A DNA stretch of 15,344 nt, from NCBI GenBank assembly GCA_005223375.1, contig RXOD01005200.1, forward strand, positions 1-15,344, in the 5' to 3' direction. A program made the translations under genes and the position numbers. The notes beneath the pieces are model-generated. The model saw only the letters and a list, made by a program, of their open reading frames with translations. It was not told where the DNA came from and did no database searches. The DNA is from Amoebophrya sp. AT5.2. Lineage: Eukaryota; Sar; Dinophyceae; Syndiniales; Amoebophryaceae. Shown here piece by piece: positions 1-8,223 of this stretch. Position 1 is the first letter of the stretch; each line of letters starts with the position of its first letter.

Positions 1-2
1 CC

Positions 3-185
3 GCAGGTGTTAGCGTGAGCATTCTCAACTACGACCCAGGACCGCAACTGCGCGCCCGACGGGGAGGTGCGGCCGACAACAGCTGGAACTCATTCGCGAA
101 AAACCTAGAACTAGAAGCGCGGAAACTACCGCGACTGCCCGCGGGTTCCGGGCCGGAGGCGTCCGAGGAAACCAGTCAGGTTTAG
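3..185 (+). CDS. 3' end of an unidentified upstream gene (partial)
   Basis: The only frame open from the left edge runs 60 codons and stops at TAG (183-185). It is GC-rich like the confirmed exons, and the sequence becomes AT-richer immediately after the stop, as expected at the end of a coding exon. The peptide includes SVSILNYDPGPQLRARR and NSWNSFAKNLELEARKLPRL and ends EETSQV. I do not recognise a domain. The AG at 5-6 (CGCAG) could be a splice acceptor, in which case this is a last exon beginning at 7. The short length means chance openness in GC-rich DNA is possible, so the call rests mainly on composition and position. Confidence 0.35.
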   Translation, partial: AGVSVSILNYDPGPQLRARRGGAADNSWNSFAKNLELEARKLPRLPAGSGPEASEETSQV

Positions 186-779
186 TATACCTTCTCACGG
201 ATTTTTGAGGACGGCATAACAGTTCGAACAGCTTGGTTTGCTGGCGTGCAGAGAAGGAACGAATCGCAACGTGCGGAGCTGCGAAGCGGACCTTTGGTCT
301 CCTCGCTTTTCAAAACCCGTTTCAGGAGTACGAACCTTGTTCGTACCGTGGAAGCACCACGTCCACGTTGTGGAAAATCGCAACATTCCGAGATCTGCTG
401 CGTCAAAACTGTTCAGATCACCTTGGTGTGCCAGATCACTCGATCTCGATAGATCGTTCTGCGGATCCTCGTTAGCTACTATCGCCGTGTCCGTATCCGT
501 TGGTTTCAACGATCTGGTTCTACTTTGATCGCTATTCTTCTGTCGGATCTCCACTTACAAACCTTGCACCTGCCTCTTTATACACCTGCACATCAATCAA
601 TACCGCGGTTGTCATGATCTTCTTCTCGTTTCGCTTCGACAGGCAGGGTAACGCATAGGCACTTCGCACTAAATGACAAGATCGAACCTGTAACGCAGCT
701 GTTGTAAGACTGGCCTTTTTTTTCGGCGACCGCGACAGCATATCACCGCGAAACCCTCCTCGAAGCCCCTAAGTCCTCA
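186..779. other. intergenic region upstream of the Nup93-like gene
   Basis: About 590 bases without a supported gene. The short ORFs on both strands (for example minus strand 195-554) have no recognisable domain and no coding-like composition. The stretch contains a perfect hairpin (328-346) and several GATC/CGATC-rich words. Near its right end, an 8-T tract (716-723) is followed by CAG (736-738), 41 bases before the Nup93 ATG. This looks like a 3' splice site with no partner 5' exon. No TATA box or polyadenylation signal stands out. Confidence 0.5.
328..346. repeat. perfect 8-bp inverted repeat (hairpin)
   Basis: GTACGAAC (328-335) and GTTCGTAC (339-346) are exact reverse complements separated by CTT. 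The RNA or single-stranded DNA could form an 8-bp stem with a 3-nt loop. It lies in intergenic DNA between the upstream gene's stop and the Nup93 start. No T-run follows it. Function unknown; it could be a protein-binding site or chance. Confidence 0.7.
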
Positions 780-3700
780 ATGGCGGCACAAAACGCGGTC
801 ACGGTGATGTTTGCACCGGCGCCCGCGCAGAATGGACTCACGACGGGCGCCGACGCGACGACCAAACCCGCGAATACTAGTCTGCCAACTACAGGTACAG
901 TGAACGGCCAGCTTGGCGCTACGGCTTCTCAAAGCTCGACCTCCGCCGAGATAGAGCGCAACCAACGGCTGTTACAGGACCTGCAGGGCGTTGTTGGCGT
1001 GGGCAATGCGGTCGCGGCAAGAAGTTTGCAGCAACTGGCCGAGAACGGACAGCGAAAATTGCAGGCGCAGACGGGCGACAGCCTCGGGCCCTTCATCCCG
1101 GGAGACGGCGCGGGACGAAACAGCAGAGCGACGAGGGTATCAGAGCTATCACCCATATCAGCTAGTCGATCACGATTTATCTATCGGTATGTCTTTTTGA
1201 TGGTAGCCAATCGTTTCATAGGCATTCTGAAGTAAGAAGAGCAAGTGGATCGATGGAGAGCAAGTGTATGCGGATCTACTACTTCCACAATATAATATCA
1301 CATTTTTGAGCCTAGGGAGGTCCATGGAGAAATTCTCCGCATCCGCGCCCCACTGTTCAATTGTCGAGCGCGCACCCTGCTCAAACACTTTCCTACAACT
1401 TCCACCAGCTGCAGCGCCTGGCCGCCGACCTCCGGTGTGAGTACCAGGACCGGGGGATTTCCGGCCTCCAGCTCACGCAGCAGATGGATTTGGAGCGCGG
1501 AACGCTCGACCCCCACAGGAAGCTCGACGATGATCCGTTTTCGAAAGCGTCGGCGAAAGCGTCGGGTAGCACTTTTCTGAACGACCTGCACACGACGCTG
1601 CAGACGAGCATCGACGAGCAGCAGAAGGACGCGCTGACCAAGGCCCAGTGGCGCACGGTGGCGAAGCTGCAGCACGACTGGGAGAAAATGCGATCACAGA
1701 TCCTGCAGCAGATCCGCGCCGGGGCGCCGATAAGCGCCCCCATCGCGGTCGGCACCGGGAGTCTGACAAGGGGACAATCGCTGACGGCAACTCTGGGCCA
1801 GTCCGGCGTTGGTTTGGGGCCGACCGCCGCGATCAACGCGCACCAGTTCTCGAAGGGCGTACTTATGAACTCGCAGAACGCGAACTTTGTCGAACTCGAG
1901 CGCGAGGTCGCGAACGTGTTCCTGCACAACTTCGGATCCGGCGGCCGGGGGTATAACACGGCCGCGAATGGAGCCTCCTCCGACAGCAAGGGAACGATGC
2001 ACTGGACCGCGGCGCAGCAACCGATGGACAAAGTGACGCTGGACGTGAGCCGGGCGTCACTACTGATGCACCAGCAGACGGAGTACCTGGCGGACCTGAA
2101 GTTTTTGTGGGAGCTCGTGATGGCGTTGGTGGGCACTGGCGAGAACAGTGTTAACTTTGGCGGAGGCGTTGCGAGCACGCCGGGCAGCGACGTCCTGCAC
2201 CACGGGGGGAATAACAACTCGAACGTGGAGACGTTGCTGGAGCGGGGACTGGACTTTCTGCGAAGTTGGGCGATCTCACAAATGCGGGAACGGGTGGCGC
2301 AACTGCCGACGTCGGGCGAACAGGACCTGGGAACGCTTTTGGTGAATTTCGGCATCCTCTCGTGGGACGATTCGTCGTTCCCGTCGACGCCGGCACATTG
2401 CTGGTACGACTGCTTAGATTTCTCGGCGATGGGCTTTGGCTTCGACGCCGGGGTCGTTCTTTGTGGCTGCTGAAGATAAAAATTGTTCGAAGTAAAACGA
2501 TGTAGCAGTCACGCAACAAAGTTTATGCTGGGACTTGAGGATGAAGACGGAAAGTTACAGGACTTCGTAGAGAGGCTGAGAATCCGATTGGTGGCAATCA
2601 CTGGTGTGGACCTCTAGGATGGTTCTCGTTGCGTGGATCCCGATTTCCACTTTTTTGCACGTATTTCTCAGGTTTCTGATTTTTTACGCGACACGAACAC
2701 ACTCGGTGGCGCTGCTGCAGCAGCTGGGGCAGGACGCCAGAATACGACAGTGTATCGCCGGCACTCCGGAGGCCCACAGCCTGTTTACAGTCGTCATTCC
2801 ACACTTAATTGCCCTGCTCGAAGGCACCTCACCCGAACCCGTCGCCGGACTCGAAACCCTGTTCCAGAACCAGACTGGGTACGTGTATTTGTTGGATTAA
2901 GCTGCATTTCCAATTTCAGCAAGAGCAGTTTTGCAACCGCCGACGGCAGGTGCTCGACGAAATTCCCCAGAAACCGCGACAGAGAAAAACAAGACTTCCC
3001 CAACAGGAGCACACCATACCATTGTAACTTACTATACCCGACATTTCATATCTCACTCTCCACCAGGCTCGCCGCCACTTCCTCCGTCGCTTCCGGCGGT
3101 CACGGGTCCATTTTCCGCGAGCTCTGTCTGCAGCTGGTGATGGGGTACGGCTTTCCCACTGCGATCGCGGACGGCCCCGCCCGCTCGGACGCGCGGGATT
3201 GTTTCAATGCCGTGATGCGGAACTCCGAAACGCTGATCTGGTTCGGCCTGCTGCAGGTGCGGAACCAGCGGCTGCCCCTCGAGGAGTTCCAGGACGGCAT
3301 AAACGAACTTTTGTACCCCTCAGCACAATTGGACGACGTGAAGTACCTGTTTTTGAGTCTCCAGTTCGCGAGGGGACTCCGCACGCTGCAGCACCGGAAC
3401 CCAGAGACGCTGTATTGATTTGTTTTTTTACCCGCTTCAAGATGAATTCGAGCCACTTGAATATTTGATAATTCCCCTCACCTCGTCGCACCAAACGAAT
3501 GCGAATCAATCGATCCACAGTTCCGCCGCCACTGTTCACTTTTCCCTCATTCTCGCGAAGTCTCGGTTGCTTGATGTGGACTTCGAGAAGTTCGACTACG
3601 TCCGCGCCATCATCGACTACTCCACGCGGCTCTTCGACGTGTCCGAGCAGCTCCAGTACCTCCTGATCCTCCATCCCGCGGACCGCAAGACCGCGTACGT

Positions 3701-4691
3701 GAGGATTCTGCGTTCCTTCGCGAGTCTCTCCGACGAGTTGGTCGGTGCGATCCAGTACGACGGGAGCCACTTTAAGGGGTTGCTGGAGAGGTCCTGCGAA
3801 TCAAACGAGGAGTATCGTGCCGTAACGGAGGCGATCGGGCGGGACGCGTTGCGGAGGGGCCGCTACGTCGAGGCGCTGCGGCTGCTACACCTGTCGCAGT
3901 GCTACGGGGACGTGCTGCGGGTGCTGCACCGGGTGCTCCGCATGAGCATCACCGCCACCGTCGCGGGGGCGTGGGCGCCGCTCACCGGCGCCTTCCAGCG
4001 ACGTCCGGGAACGGCTGCTTCCATGAACGGAGCCGTTTCAGCGGGCGGTGGTTCCACGACTTTTTTGGACCAAGGAGGTGGCTTCTTGAACGCGTCTTCT
4101 GCAAGTATGGACATGGGAACCAGTATGGCCGCTGCTCTGGGGAACCCGGTGGGATCGGTCGGCGACGCGTCGTCCGGCCGCAGCCTCGGGTACAGTTCCC
4201 TGCCGGAGGTGTTGAACGCGGAGGTGAGAAAGTTCCTCACCATCTACGCGGACTACGGCAGCGCGTTCGGCGTGACGCCGGACCTCCCCCAGTGGCGGTT
4301 CGTGTGCAGGCTGTGGCGACTGAAGCACTTCTTCGACTGCAGCGCGGACCAGGGCCGCGTGGAGGAGGCGCTGGAACTGTTTGACCGGGAGGACCTCCTG
4401 GGCGAGGGCTTTCTGGGGGAGGTTGGGAATGCTAATGGAGGGGACCAGCGGGGCGGGAGCGCGGGATCGGTCGCGGAGAAGTCGGGAGCGGTGGTGGAGG
4501 AACAGCTGCAGCTGTTCCCCATCGATTACTCGCGGATCGTCGAGGCGTACCTGACGATTCTCACGAAGCGACCGGCGGGGGACCACGGCCGGCAGCGGGT
4601 GATGGGTCTGCAGACGTTTCTGTCGCAACACCCCTACGTGTCGCTGACGAGAAGCGCAAGAAAAATGCTCACGCAGCTGGCACTGCGCTGA
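780..4691 (+). CDS. NUP93: Nup93/Nic96-family nucleoporin, five exons
   Basis: Inner-ring scaffold nucleoporin, an alpha-helical component of the nuclear pore complex. Proposed exons are 780-1136, 1409-2403, 2672-2878, 3067-3411 and 3521-4691, together 3075 nt encoding 1024 residues and ending in TGA. Recognition rests on the C-terminal half. The exon 2/3 junction restores CW|FLIFYATRTHSVALLQQL, which fits the family's W..(L/I)xYxxR segment. Exon 4 carries ETLIWFGLLQVRN and YLFLSLQFARGL. Exon 5 carries DYSTRLFDVSEQLQYLLIL and GRYVEALRLLHLSQCYGDVL (about residues 755-774). Introns 2, 3 and 4 are all phase 2 and join in frame. The N-terminus is Ala/Thr/Ser/Gln-rich followed by a probable coiled coil (EIERNQRLLQDLQ). 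The protein is longer than the roughly 820-840 residues of human and yeast members because of Gly/Ser/Ala-rich inserts, such as residues about 783-856. The ATG has a good context (TCAATGG). The weakest point is the exon 1/2 junction. Alternatives that also keep frame are donor 1137 with acceptor 1315, or donor 1187 (GTATGT) with acceptor 1368. Confidence 0.87.
1137..1408 (+). other. Nup93 intron 1 (boundaries uncertain)
   Basis: Begins GTATCA and ends in a pyrimidine-rich stretch closing with CCACCAG; phase 0 on both sides. CACCAG also ends intron 3, which supports this acceptor. Competing solutions: a stronger-looking donor GTATGT at 1187 paired with TCGAG at 1368 (phase 2), or the 1137 donor with CTAG at 1315. 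They differ by about 30 residues of protein. That exon 1 and exon 2 belong together is inferred from position and from the N-terminal coiled-coil character of exon 1. Confidence 0.5.
2404..2671 (+). other. Nup93 intron 2
   Basis: 268 bases, donor GTACGA, acceptor TTTCTCAG after a T-rich tract (TTTTTTGCACGTATTTCTCAG), phase 2. Splicing rebuilds the tryptophan codon TG|G and joins STPAHC-W to FLIFYATRTHS, matching the conserved Nup93 segment. Without splicing the upstream frame stops at 2471-2473. Confidence 0.85.
2879..3066 (+). other. Nup93 intron 3
   Basis: 188 bases, donor GTACGT, acceptor CTCTCCACCAG preceded by a pyrimidine tract, phase 2. The spliced codon GG|G gives QNQT-G-LAATSSVASGG. 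The upstream frame would otherwise stop at 2898-2900. Confidence 0.88.
3412..3520 (+). other. Nup93 intron 4
   Basis: 109 bases, donor GTATTG followed by a T-run, acceptor CGATCCACAG, phase 2. The spliced codon CT|T gives NPET-L-SAATVHFSLIL. The ends carry complementary segments: ATTGATT (3414-3420) and AATCAAT (3504-3510), extendable to about 10 pairs with two G-T wobbles. A stem could bring the splice sites together. Confidence 0.87.
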
Positions 4692-5014
4692 TTATAAAGA
4701 AAACCTATCCTGATAAGAGTCTCCGACGATGCACCGCGACAGATCCGAGAATTCGAAGCGCCTATGTGGCTACGCAGGAAGGCGTGAATGGCTATAGCAT
4801 CATCATCCATCTGCAGCTCCTTATCCATAGCGATGGCTGCGTGACTCTGCGCAGAAGCGGATGTTGTTCGGTGAAGATGGTGCGTTCGATGCCACGGCTG
4901 GTATACGATTCTGTTCCTTGAATTTCTCATCGAGGTCGTCGATTAGCATCACCAGTTTATGCAAAAACTATTCTGTTTCACACCATTTATTCTTTCGATG
5001 ATCTCCTTGCCTTG
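4692..5014. other. intergenic region between Nup93-like and EEP genes
   Basis: About 320 bases of mixed composition. It should contain the Nup93 3' UTR and the 5' leader of the next gene. No canonical AATAAA signal is visible. CACCAG at about 4950 follows a moderately pyrimidine-rich stretch. The minus-strand ORF 4634-4930 overlaps the Nup93 terminus and shows no recognisable domain, so it is treated as chance. Confidence 0.45.
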
Positions 5015-7027
5015 ATGACGTCTCGCGAGTGGCTGCGGTGTGTGGGCAACAGGTGGGTGCCTGAGAGCGGATTAGCGGCTACCTCGCCAAGCAGAACCGC
5101 GGAGAGAGCCGCAGCAGCAGCCGCGCGACCGTCAATTTGGACCCGCCTTTCCCGATCCGGAAGCGACACCACCTCCATCATTCCTCGTGATCCAGAATTT
5201 CGCCCTGCTACCAGGACGTGCCGCCTGGTGAAAGACGTGACGTTCCTGGACGAGGCGGAAGGGGGGAGGCCGCAGGTCAAGTTGCAGTCGACATCCTCTC
5301 GTCTTCACGTGCTCCACTGGAATGTCCTCGCCAACTGCCTTGCCGTTGCGGACCGCTTTCCGCATTGCCACCGCTCCTTCTTGGCCGGAAAACACCGGCT
5401 GCCGCTGGTTTTAAGAGAGGTCTTCCAGCAGACCGAAATGCGAGACCAAGAAGCTGGCGATGCTGGTTCATCGTCTTCCGAGTTGTCTGCCCTGCATGGA
5501 AGGAGCCCGCTGCCCGACCTAATCTCGTTAGTTGAGCTCGACTTTTACCGCGACATCGCGAACTCACTGGCGGCGACATCACGAACCCTTGTTTCATCCA
5601 CGATGTCGAGAACCACGGAAGTGTACGGCCACGTGTTTGCGAAGAAGAAGAGCCCCGCGAAGGACGGCGTCGCTTTGTTCTGGCGTAAGGACAAGCTGCT
5701 ACCGGCCGGCCCCGAGCAAGTCGTCCAGGTCGGCGCGCAGGTCGCAGTGGTCCAGGATTTCTGGGTTCTGAACAACGACGGTAGAACCGCAGCAGCTGCT
5801 GGCACGTCGCCCCCGACCTCGTCGTCGGAGGAAATCCGCATTCGCGTCTGCGCGGCCCATCTGAAGGCGGACAAGCTGCAGTTGGGCAATGGTACTAGCC
5901 GTGGGAACTACTTCGGTTCCGAGTCTTTCGAAGACGCGTCGTGGGAGGAGCGGGCGCGCGTCGCGCAGCTGAGCCACCTGATGGAGGTGCTGTTTCCATC
6001 GAATAGCGCGCAGAGGATGAAGAAAAGATCAGAAAAACCAAGAAGACTCCCGGTGCTCCTCCTTGCGGATCTGAACGCGGAAGAGAACAGCCGCACGCTT
6101 CGCTACCTCACAGGTTGCGGCCTGCGGGGAATCGCGCCAGCGTGGACGCACGCCGCGCATCCGATTGAAGGAGCTGCGAGTACGCCGAGCGGAGGAGGCG
6201 GTTGTTTGGATATTGATTTCGGTTGTGCTGATGGCCGATCCACCTTGGCCGTTTCGTCGGGTGCCTCGCTGTGGTGCGGCGGTGGTACCGGAACGAGAAT
6301 TTCGGGCGGAGCGAATAGCGGGACGCTTTTCGGGGACGCGTTCCGGCCCGTGCAGCAGCAGGACGAGTTTCCGGGGCGGCCGGCAGGACGGGCGGACAAG
6401 ATGGGGAAAGGCGTCGACGGGTCCGCGGCCCTCGGACAAGATTTCGCGGACGAAATCGATCATCGGTCCTTCACTGCCGATCGGCCGTTTGTGTCCTCGC
6501 ACCGGAGCCTGCTCGGGGGCCGCAGGAAGCGGAAGAAGGTGAAGAGAGTGATTTTGAATCCCGGGAACAGAGTCGTGAAAGCGAACATGTCCGTCGAGCT
6601 GGAGCCCCGGGCGCGCGGCGCCAACGAGCGGAGGGCGAAACGGAGCGCCGCGAAAAGCAGTCTCTCTGCGGGCTGTCGCGGTACCGGTACGGAAAACTCG
6701 ATGAGTGCGGGTACGACGAGCGGCACGGCTCCGTTAGGAACCGATGTGACGCGAAAAGCGGTAGACTGGGCCTTCTTTTCCGCGGACGTTTTCTCGCCGG
6801 TGCGGATGCTGGGGGCGCCAACGACGGTTGCAGGAGCTGCTCCTGACGCGAAATGCATCCTGCCGAACGAAAATTTTCCGTCTGATCATATCCCGCTGCG
6901 AGTGGAGTTTCGCTTAGGAAGAACCGCAAACAGTTGCGAAGATGAAACCGTTGTGGAGCAGCAAAAAAAAGTCGATGGCGCGGGGAAATTAACGCTCGAT
7001 AAATTGCGCATTGGAGAAGAACGCTGA
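5015..7027 (+). CDS. EEP-family nuclease/phosphatase, CCR4/nocturnin/Angel-like, intronless
   Basis: 670 residues from the ATG at 5015 (the frame is open slightly further, but this is the first ATG). EEP enzymes cleave phosphodiester or phosphate bonds with a divalent metal. The CCR4/Angel relatives remove poly(A) or 2',3'-cyclic ends, and nocturnin acts on NADP(H). Motifs in order: HVLHWNVLAN (about 98-107, metal-binding Asn); DLISLVELDFY with the probable catalytic Glu174; DGVALFWRKDKL; VCAAHLKADKL; LLADLNAEENS with Asp352 and Asn354; AVDWAFFS with Asp584; PSDHIPLRVEF with Asp624 and His625. The whole catalytic set is present, so activity is plausible. Between the DLN and DW motifs lie over 200 residues of Gly/Ser/Arg-rich sequence, far longer than usual, making the protein much larger than a bare EEP domain. 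The motif usually written LQE(V/L)D is LVELD here. The N-terminal 90 residues are low-complexity (Ala run, Arg/Ser) and could hold a targeting signal. The subfamily cannot be settled from motifs alone. Confidence 0.85.
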   Translation: MTSREWLRCVGNRWVPESGLAATSPSRTAERAAAAAARPSIWTRLSRSGSDTTSIIPRDPEFRPATRTCRLVKDVTFLDEAEGGRPQVKLQSTSSRLHVLHWNVLANCLAVADRFPHCHRSFLAGKHRLPLVLREVFQQTEMRDQEAGDAGSSSSELSALHGRSPLPDLISLVELDFYRDIANSLAATSRTLVSSTMSRTTEVYGHVFAKKKSPAKDGVALFWRKDKLLPAGPEQVVQVGAQVAVVQDFWVLNNDGRTAAAAGTSPPTSSSEEIRIRVCAAHLKADKLQLGNGTSRGNYFGSESFEDASWEERARVAQLSHLMEVLFPSNSAQRMKKRSEKPRRLPVLLLADLNAEENSRTLRYLTGCGLRGIAPAWTHAAHPIEGAASTPSGGGGCLDIDFGCADGRSTLAVSSGASLWCGGGTGTRISGGANSGTLFGDAFRPVQQQDEFPGRPAGRADKMGKGVDGSAALGQDFADEIDHRSFTADRPFVSSHRSLLGGRRKRKKVKRVILNPGNRVVKANMSVELEPRARGANERRAKRSAAKSSLSAGCRGTGTENSMSAGTTSGTAPLGTDVTRKAVDWAFFSADVFSPVRMLGAPTTVAGAAPDAKCILPNENFPSDHIPLRVEFRLGRTANSCEDETVVEQQKKVDGAGKLTLDKLRIGEER

Positions 7028-7345
7028 GCAAACCCTGTGTTCGAATACCAACCTGAAAGTTTTTGGAGTCGTTTTGCGACTGGCGGCGAATTTTTTAGCT
7101 TTTCCAGGGGGGTGCCTGTCTTCCATTGATTTGTATTTTATGGGTGGTACTGCAGGGCTTCTTTTTGTCAGGGATTCTTTTTCTCCCCCGTTGGAAAACC
7201 AAATCGAGCACAGTGGTGCCCCTTAGTGGCAGTGAAGTACTCTTACGCTTCAATGAAACTATATTTCCAAAGTCATGGGAGGTTCAACACTTATCGGCGC
7301 AGACGAAATCACGAGTAGGTCTAAGGGTCCATCGGATCGCTGAGG
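7028..7345. other. intergenic region between EEP gene and small basic ORF
   Basis: T-rich, about 320 bases. It contains two close T-tract/AG signals, TTTTTTAG (7091-7098) and TTTTCCAG (about 7100-7107), roughly 240 bases before the next ATG. An alternative frame (7126-7524) crosses into the next gene. It begins with a hydrophobic stretch (CILWVVLQGFFLSGILFL), then loses any protein-like character where it overlaps the 7346 ORF. It was not called. Confidence 0.4.
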
Positions 7346-7783
7346 ATGCAAATGCAAGCTCCGTCCCCTCTGCCCCCGCTGGAGCGGCAGCTGGAGCGTG
7401 TCCGGCGGCGAGTAGATGCGCTCGACAGGAGCGCGGCCGCAGCAAGGAACTGGAGTTCGCCTTCCCGAGCTACTGCTTCCGCGGCGTATCCAAAAGCAAA
7501 AAGCAAGAGTGGAACCGCAGATAGAGGGTCGCCCGAAGATGTGGACGAGGTGGAGGGGCGCGAGGACGTGCGGGAGAAGCGCCGCTTGAAATACCTCGAC
7601 CTTCGTGAGGAGTTTTTCGGGAGCAGGTACCGCGACTACAAGCAGCAGCTGATGGCCGTGCCGACAAGTCACTTGCCTCTGAAGGTGAAGCGAAAAATGC
7701 TGCTGGCAAATTGGAATCTGCGAACGCGGAGAATCAACCTGCAAATGAAAGAAGGGGCAGAAGGCCGGGGCGGGAGGAAATAA
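7346..7783 (+). CDS. small basic protein of unknown function
   Basis: 145 residues, ATG at 7346, stop TAA. GC-rich third positions and a sharp composition change after the stop argue that it is coding. I do not recognise a family. The N-terminal third has a likely short helix (LERQLERVRRRVDALDR), then a Ser/Ala/Lys linker, then an acidic patch (EDVDEVEGRED). The C-terminal half is strongly charged and helix-prone (KRRLKYLDLREEFF, SRYRDYKQQL, KVKRKMLLANWNLRTRR) and ends Gly/Arg-rich. There is no signal peptide or membrane segment. The aromatic/basic helices would suit an RNA- or ribosome-associated, or organellar, small protein, but that is a guess. The frame is open to 7325, so a few more N-terminal residues or an upstream exon are possible. 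Confidence 0.5.
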   Translation: MQMQAPSPLPPLERQLERVRRRVDALDRSAAAARNWSSPSRATASAAYPKAKSKSGTADRGSPEDVDEVEGREDVREKRRLKYLDLREEFFGSRYRDYKQQLMAVPTSHLPLKVKRKMLLANWNLRTRRINLQMKEGAEGRGGRK

Positions 7784-8223
7784 TGCTTCGTGGGTGGTGG
7801 AGTAAAGTTCTGCATAGAGGTAGAAAATGAAGATTTTGCGGGATATTGTTCAACACAGCTACCTACCACGACCTGTACGCAATTTTGGAAGACTTGGCAA
7901 CCAGTAAATGTCGCCACGGGATGAATGAAGAGGTCATGGAACAACTTTCAATGCCCAAATTGGTTTTCCGCGCACGGAATTCAATCCTTGATCTCCACAC
8001 TGACCGGTGCTCTCCGACGATCCTTGGTCATGGGGATCCGTGTTGCTTACGGTTTATAAAAAGTTGCATATTTGCTCTTGCAGCTTTGAATGAAGCAGAA
8101 CTTCGAGAGACCACCCATGCCTTTATTCATCGCTTGATTTTTGTCGATTTTATCGGTCACAGCGGCGAAAGGTAGCTCTTGGATTTTTACGTCGGATCGA
8201 TTCGATAGAGAGGAAAGCCGAAG
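7784..8223. other. intergenic region upstream of the TFIIF-beta-like gene
   Basis: 440 bases, AT-rich. The frame open at 7846-8175 begins at TTG, has no recognisable domain and has intergenic-like composition; not called. A T-rich tract ending in CACAG (8158-8162, after TGATTTTTGTCGATTTTATCGGT) lies 61 bases before the next ATG and looks like a 3' splice site without a visible 5' exon. Confidence 0.4.

Noticed and set aside
660..705. tRNA-like GATCGAACC on the minus strand (T-arm lookalike)
   Set aside because: The T-stem does not pair properly and no anticodon or acceptor stem can be built around it.
1393..2355. 320-codon minus-strand ORF
   Set aside because: It lies opposite Nup93 exon 2, where the plus strand carries the supported protein. 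Its Cys/Ser/Pro/Arg-rich product is what the complement of GC-rich codons gives. It has no domain.
2408..2510. GACTGCT/AGCAGTC inverted pair inside Nup93 intron 2
   Set aside because: Seven bases within a 268-base intron is weak, and the second arm is mid-intron rather than at the acceptor, so it is likely chance.
7036..7056. GTTCGAATA resembling a tRNA T-loop
   Set aside because: The flanks do not form a T-stem and no other tRNA arm is present.
7846..8175. 109-codon plus-strand ORF
   Set aside because: TTG start, AT-rich, no domain, and no splice sites that tie it convincingly to a neighbour.
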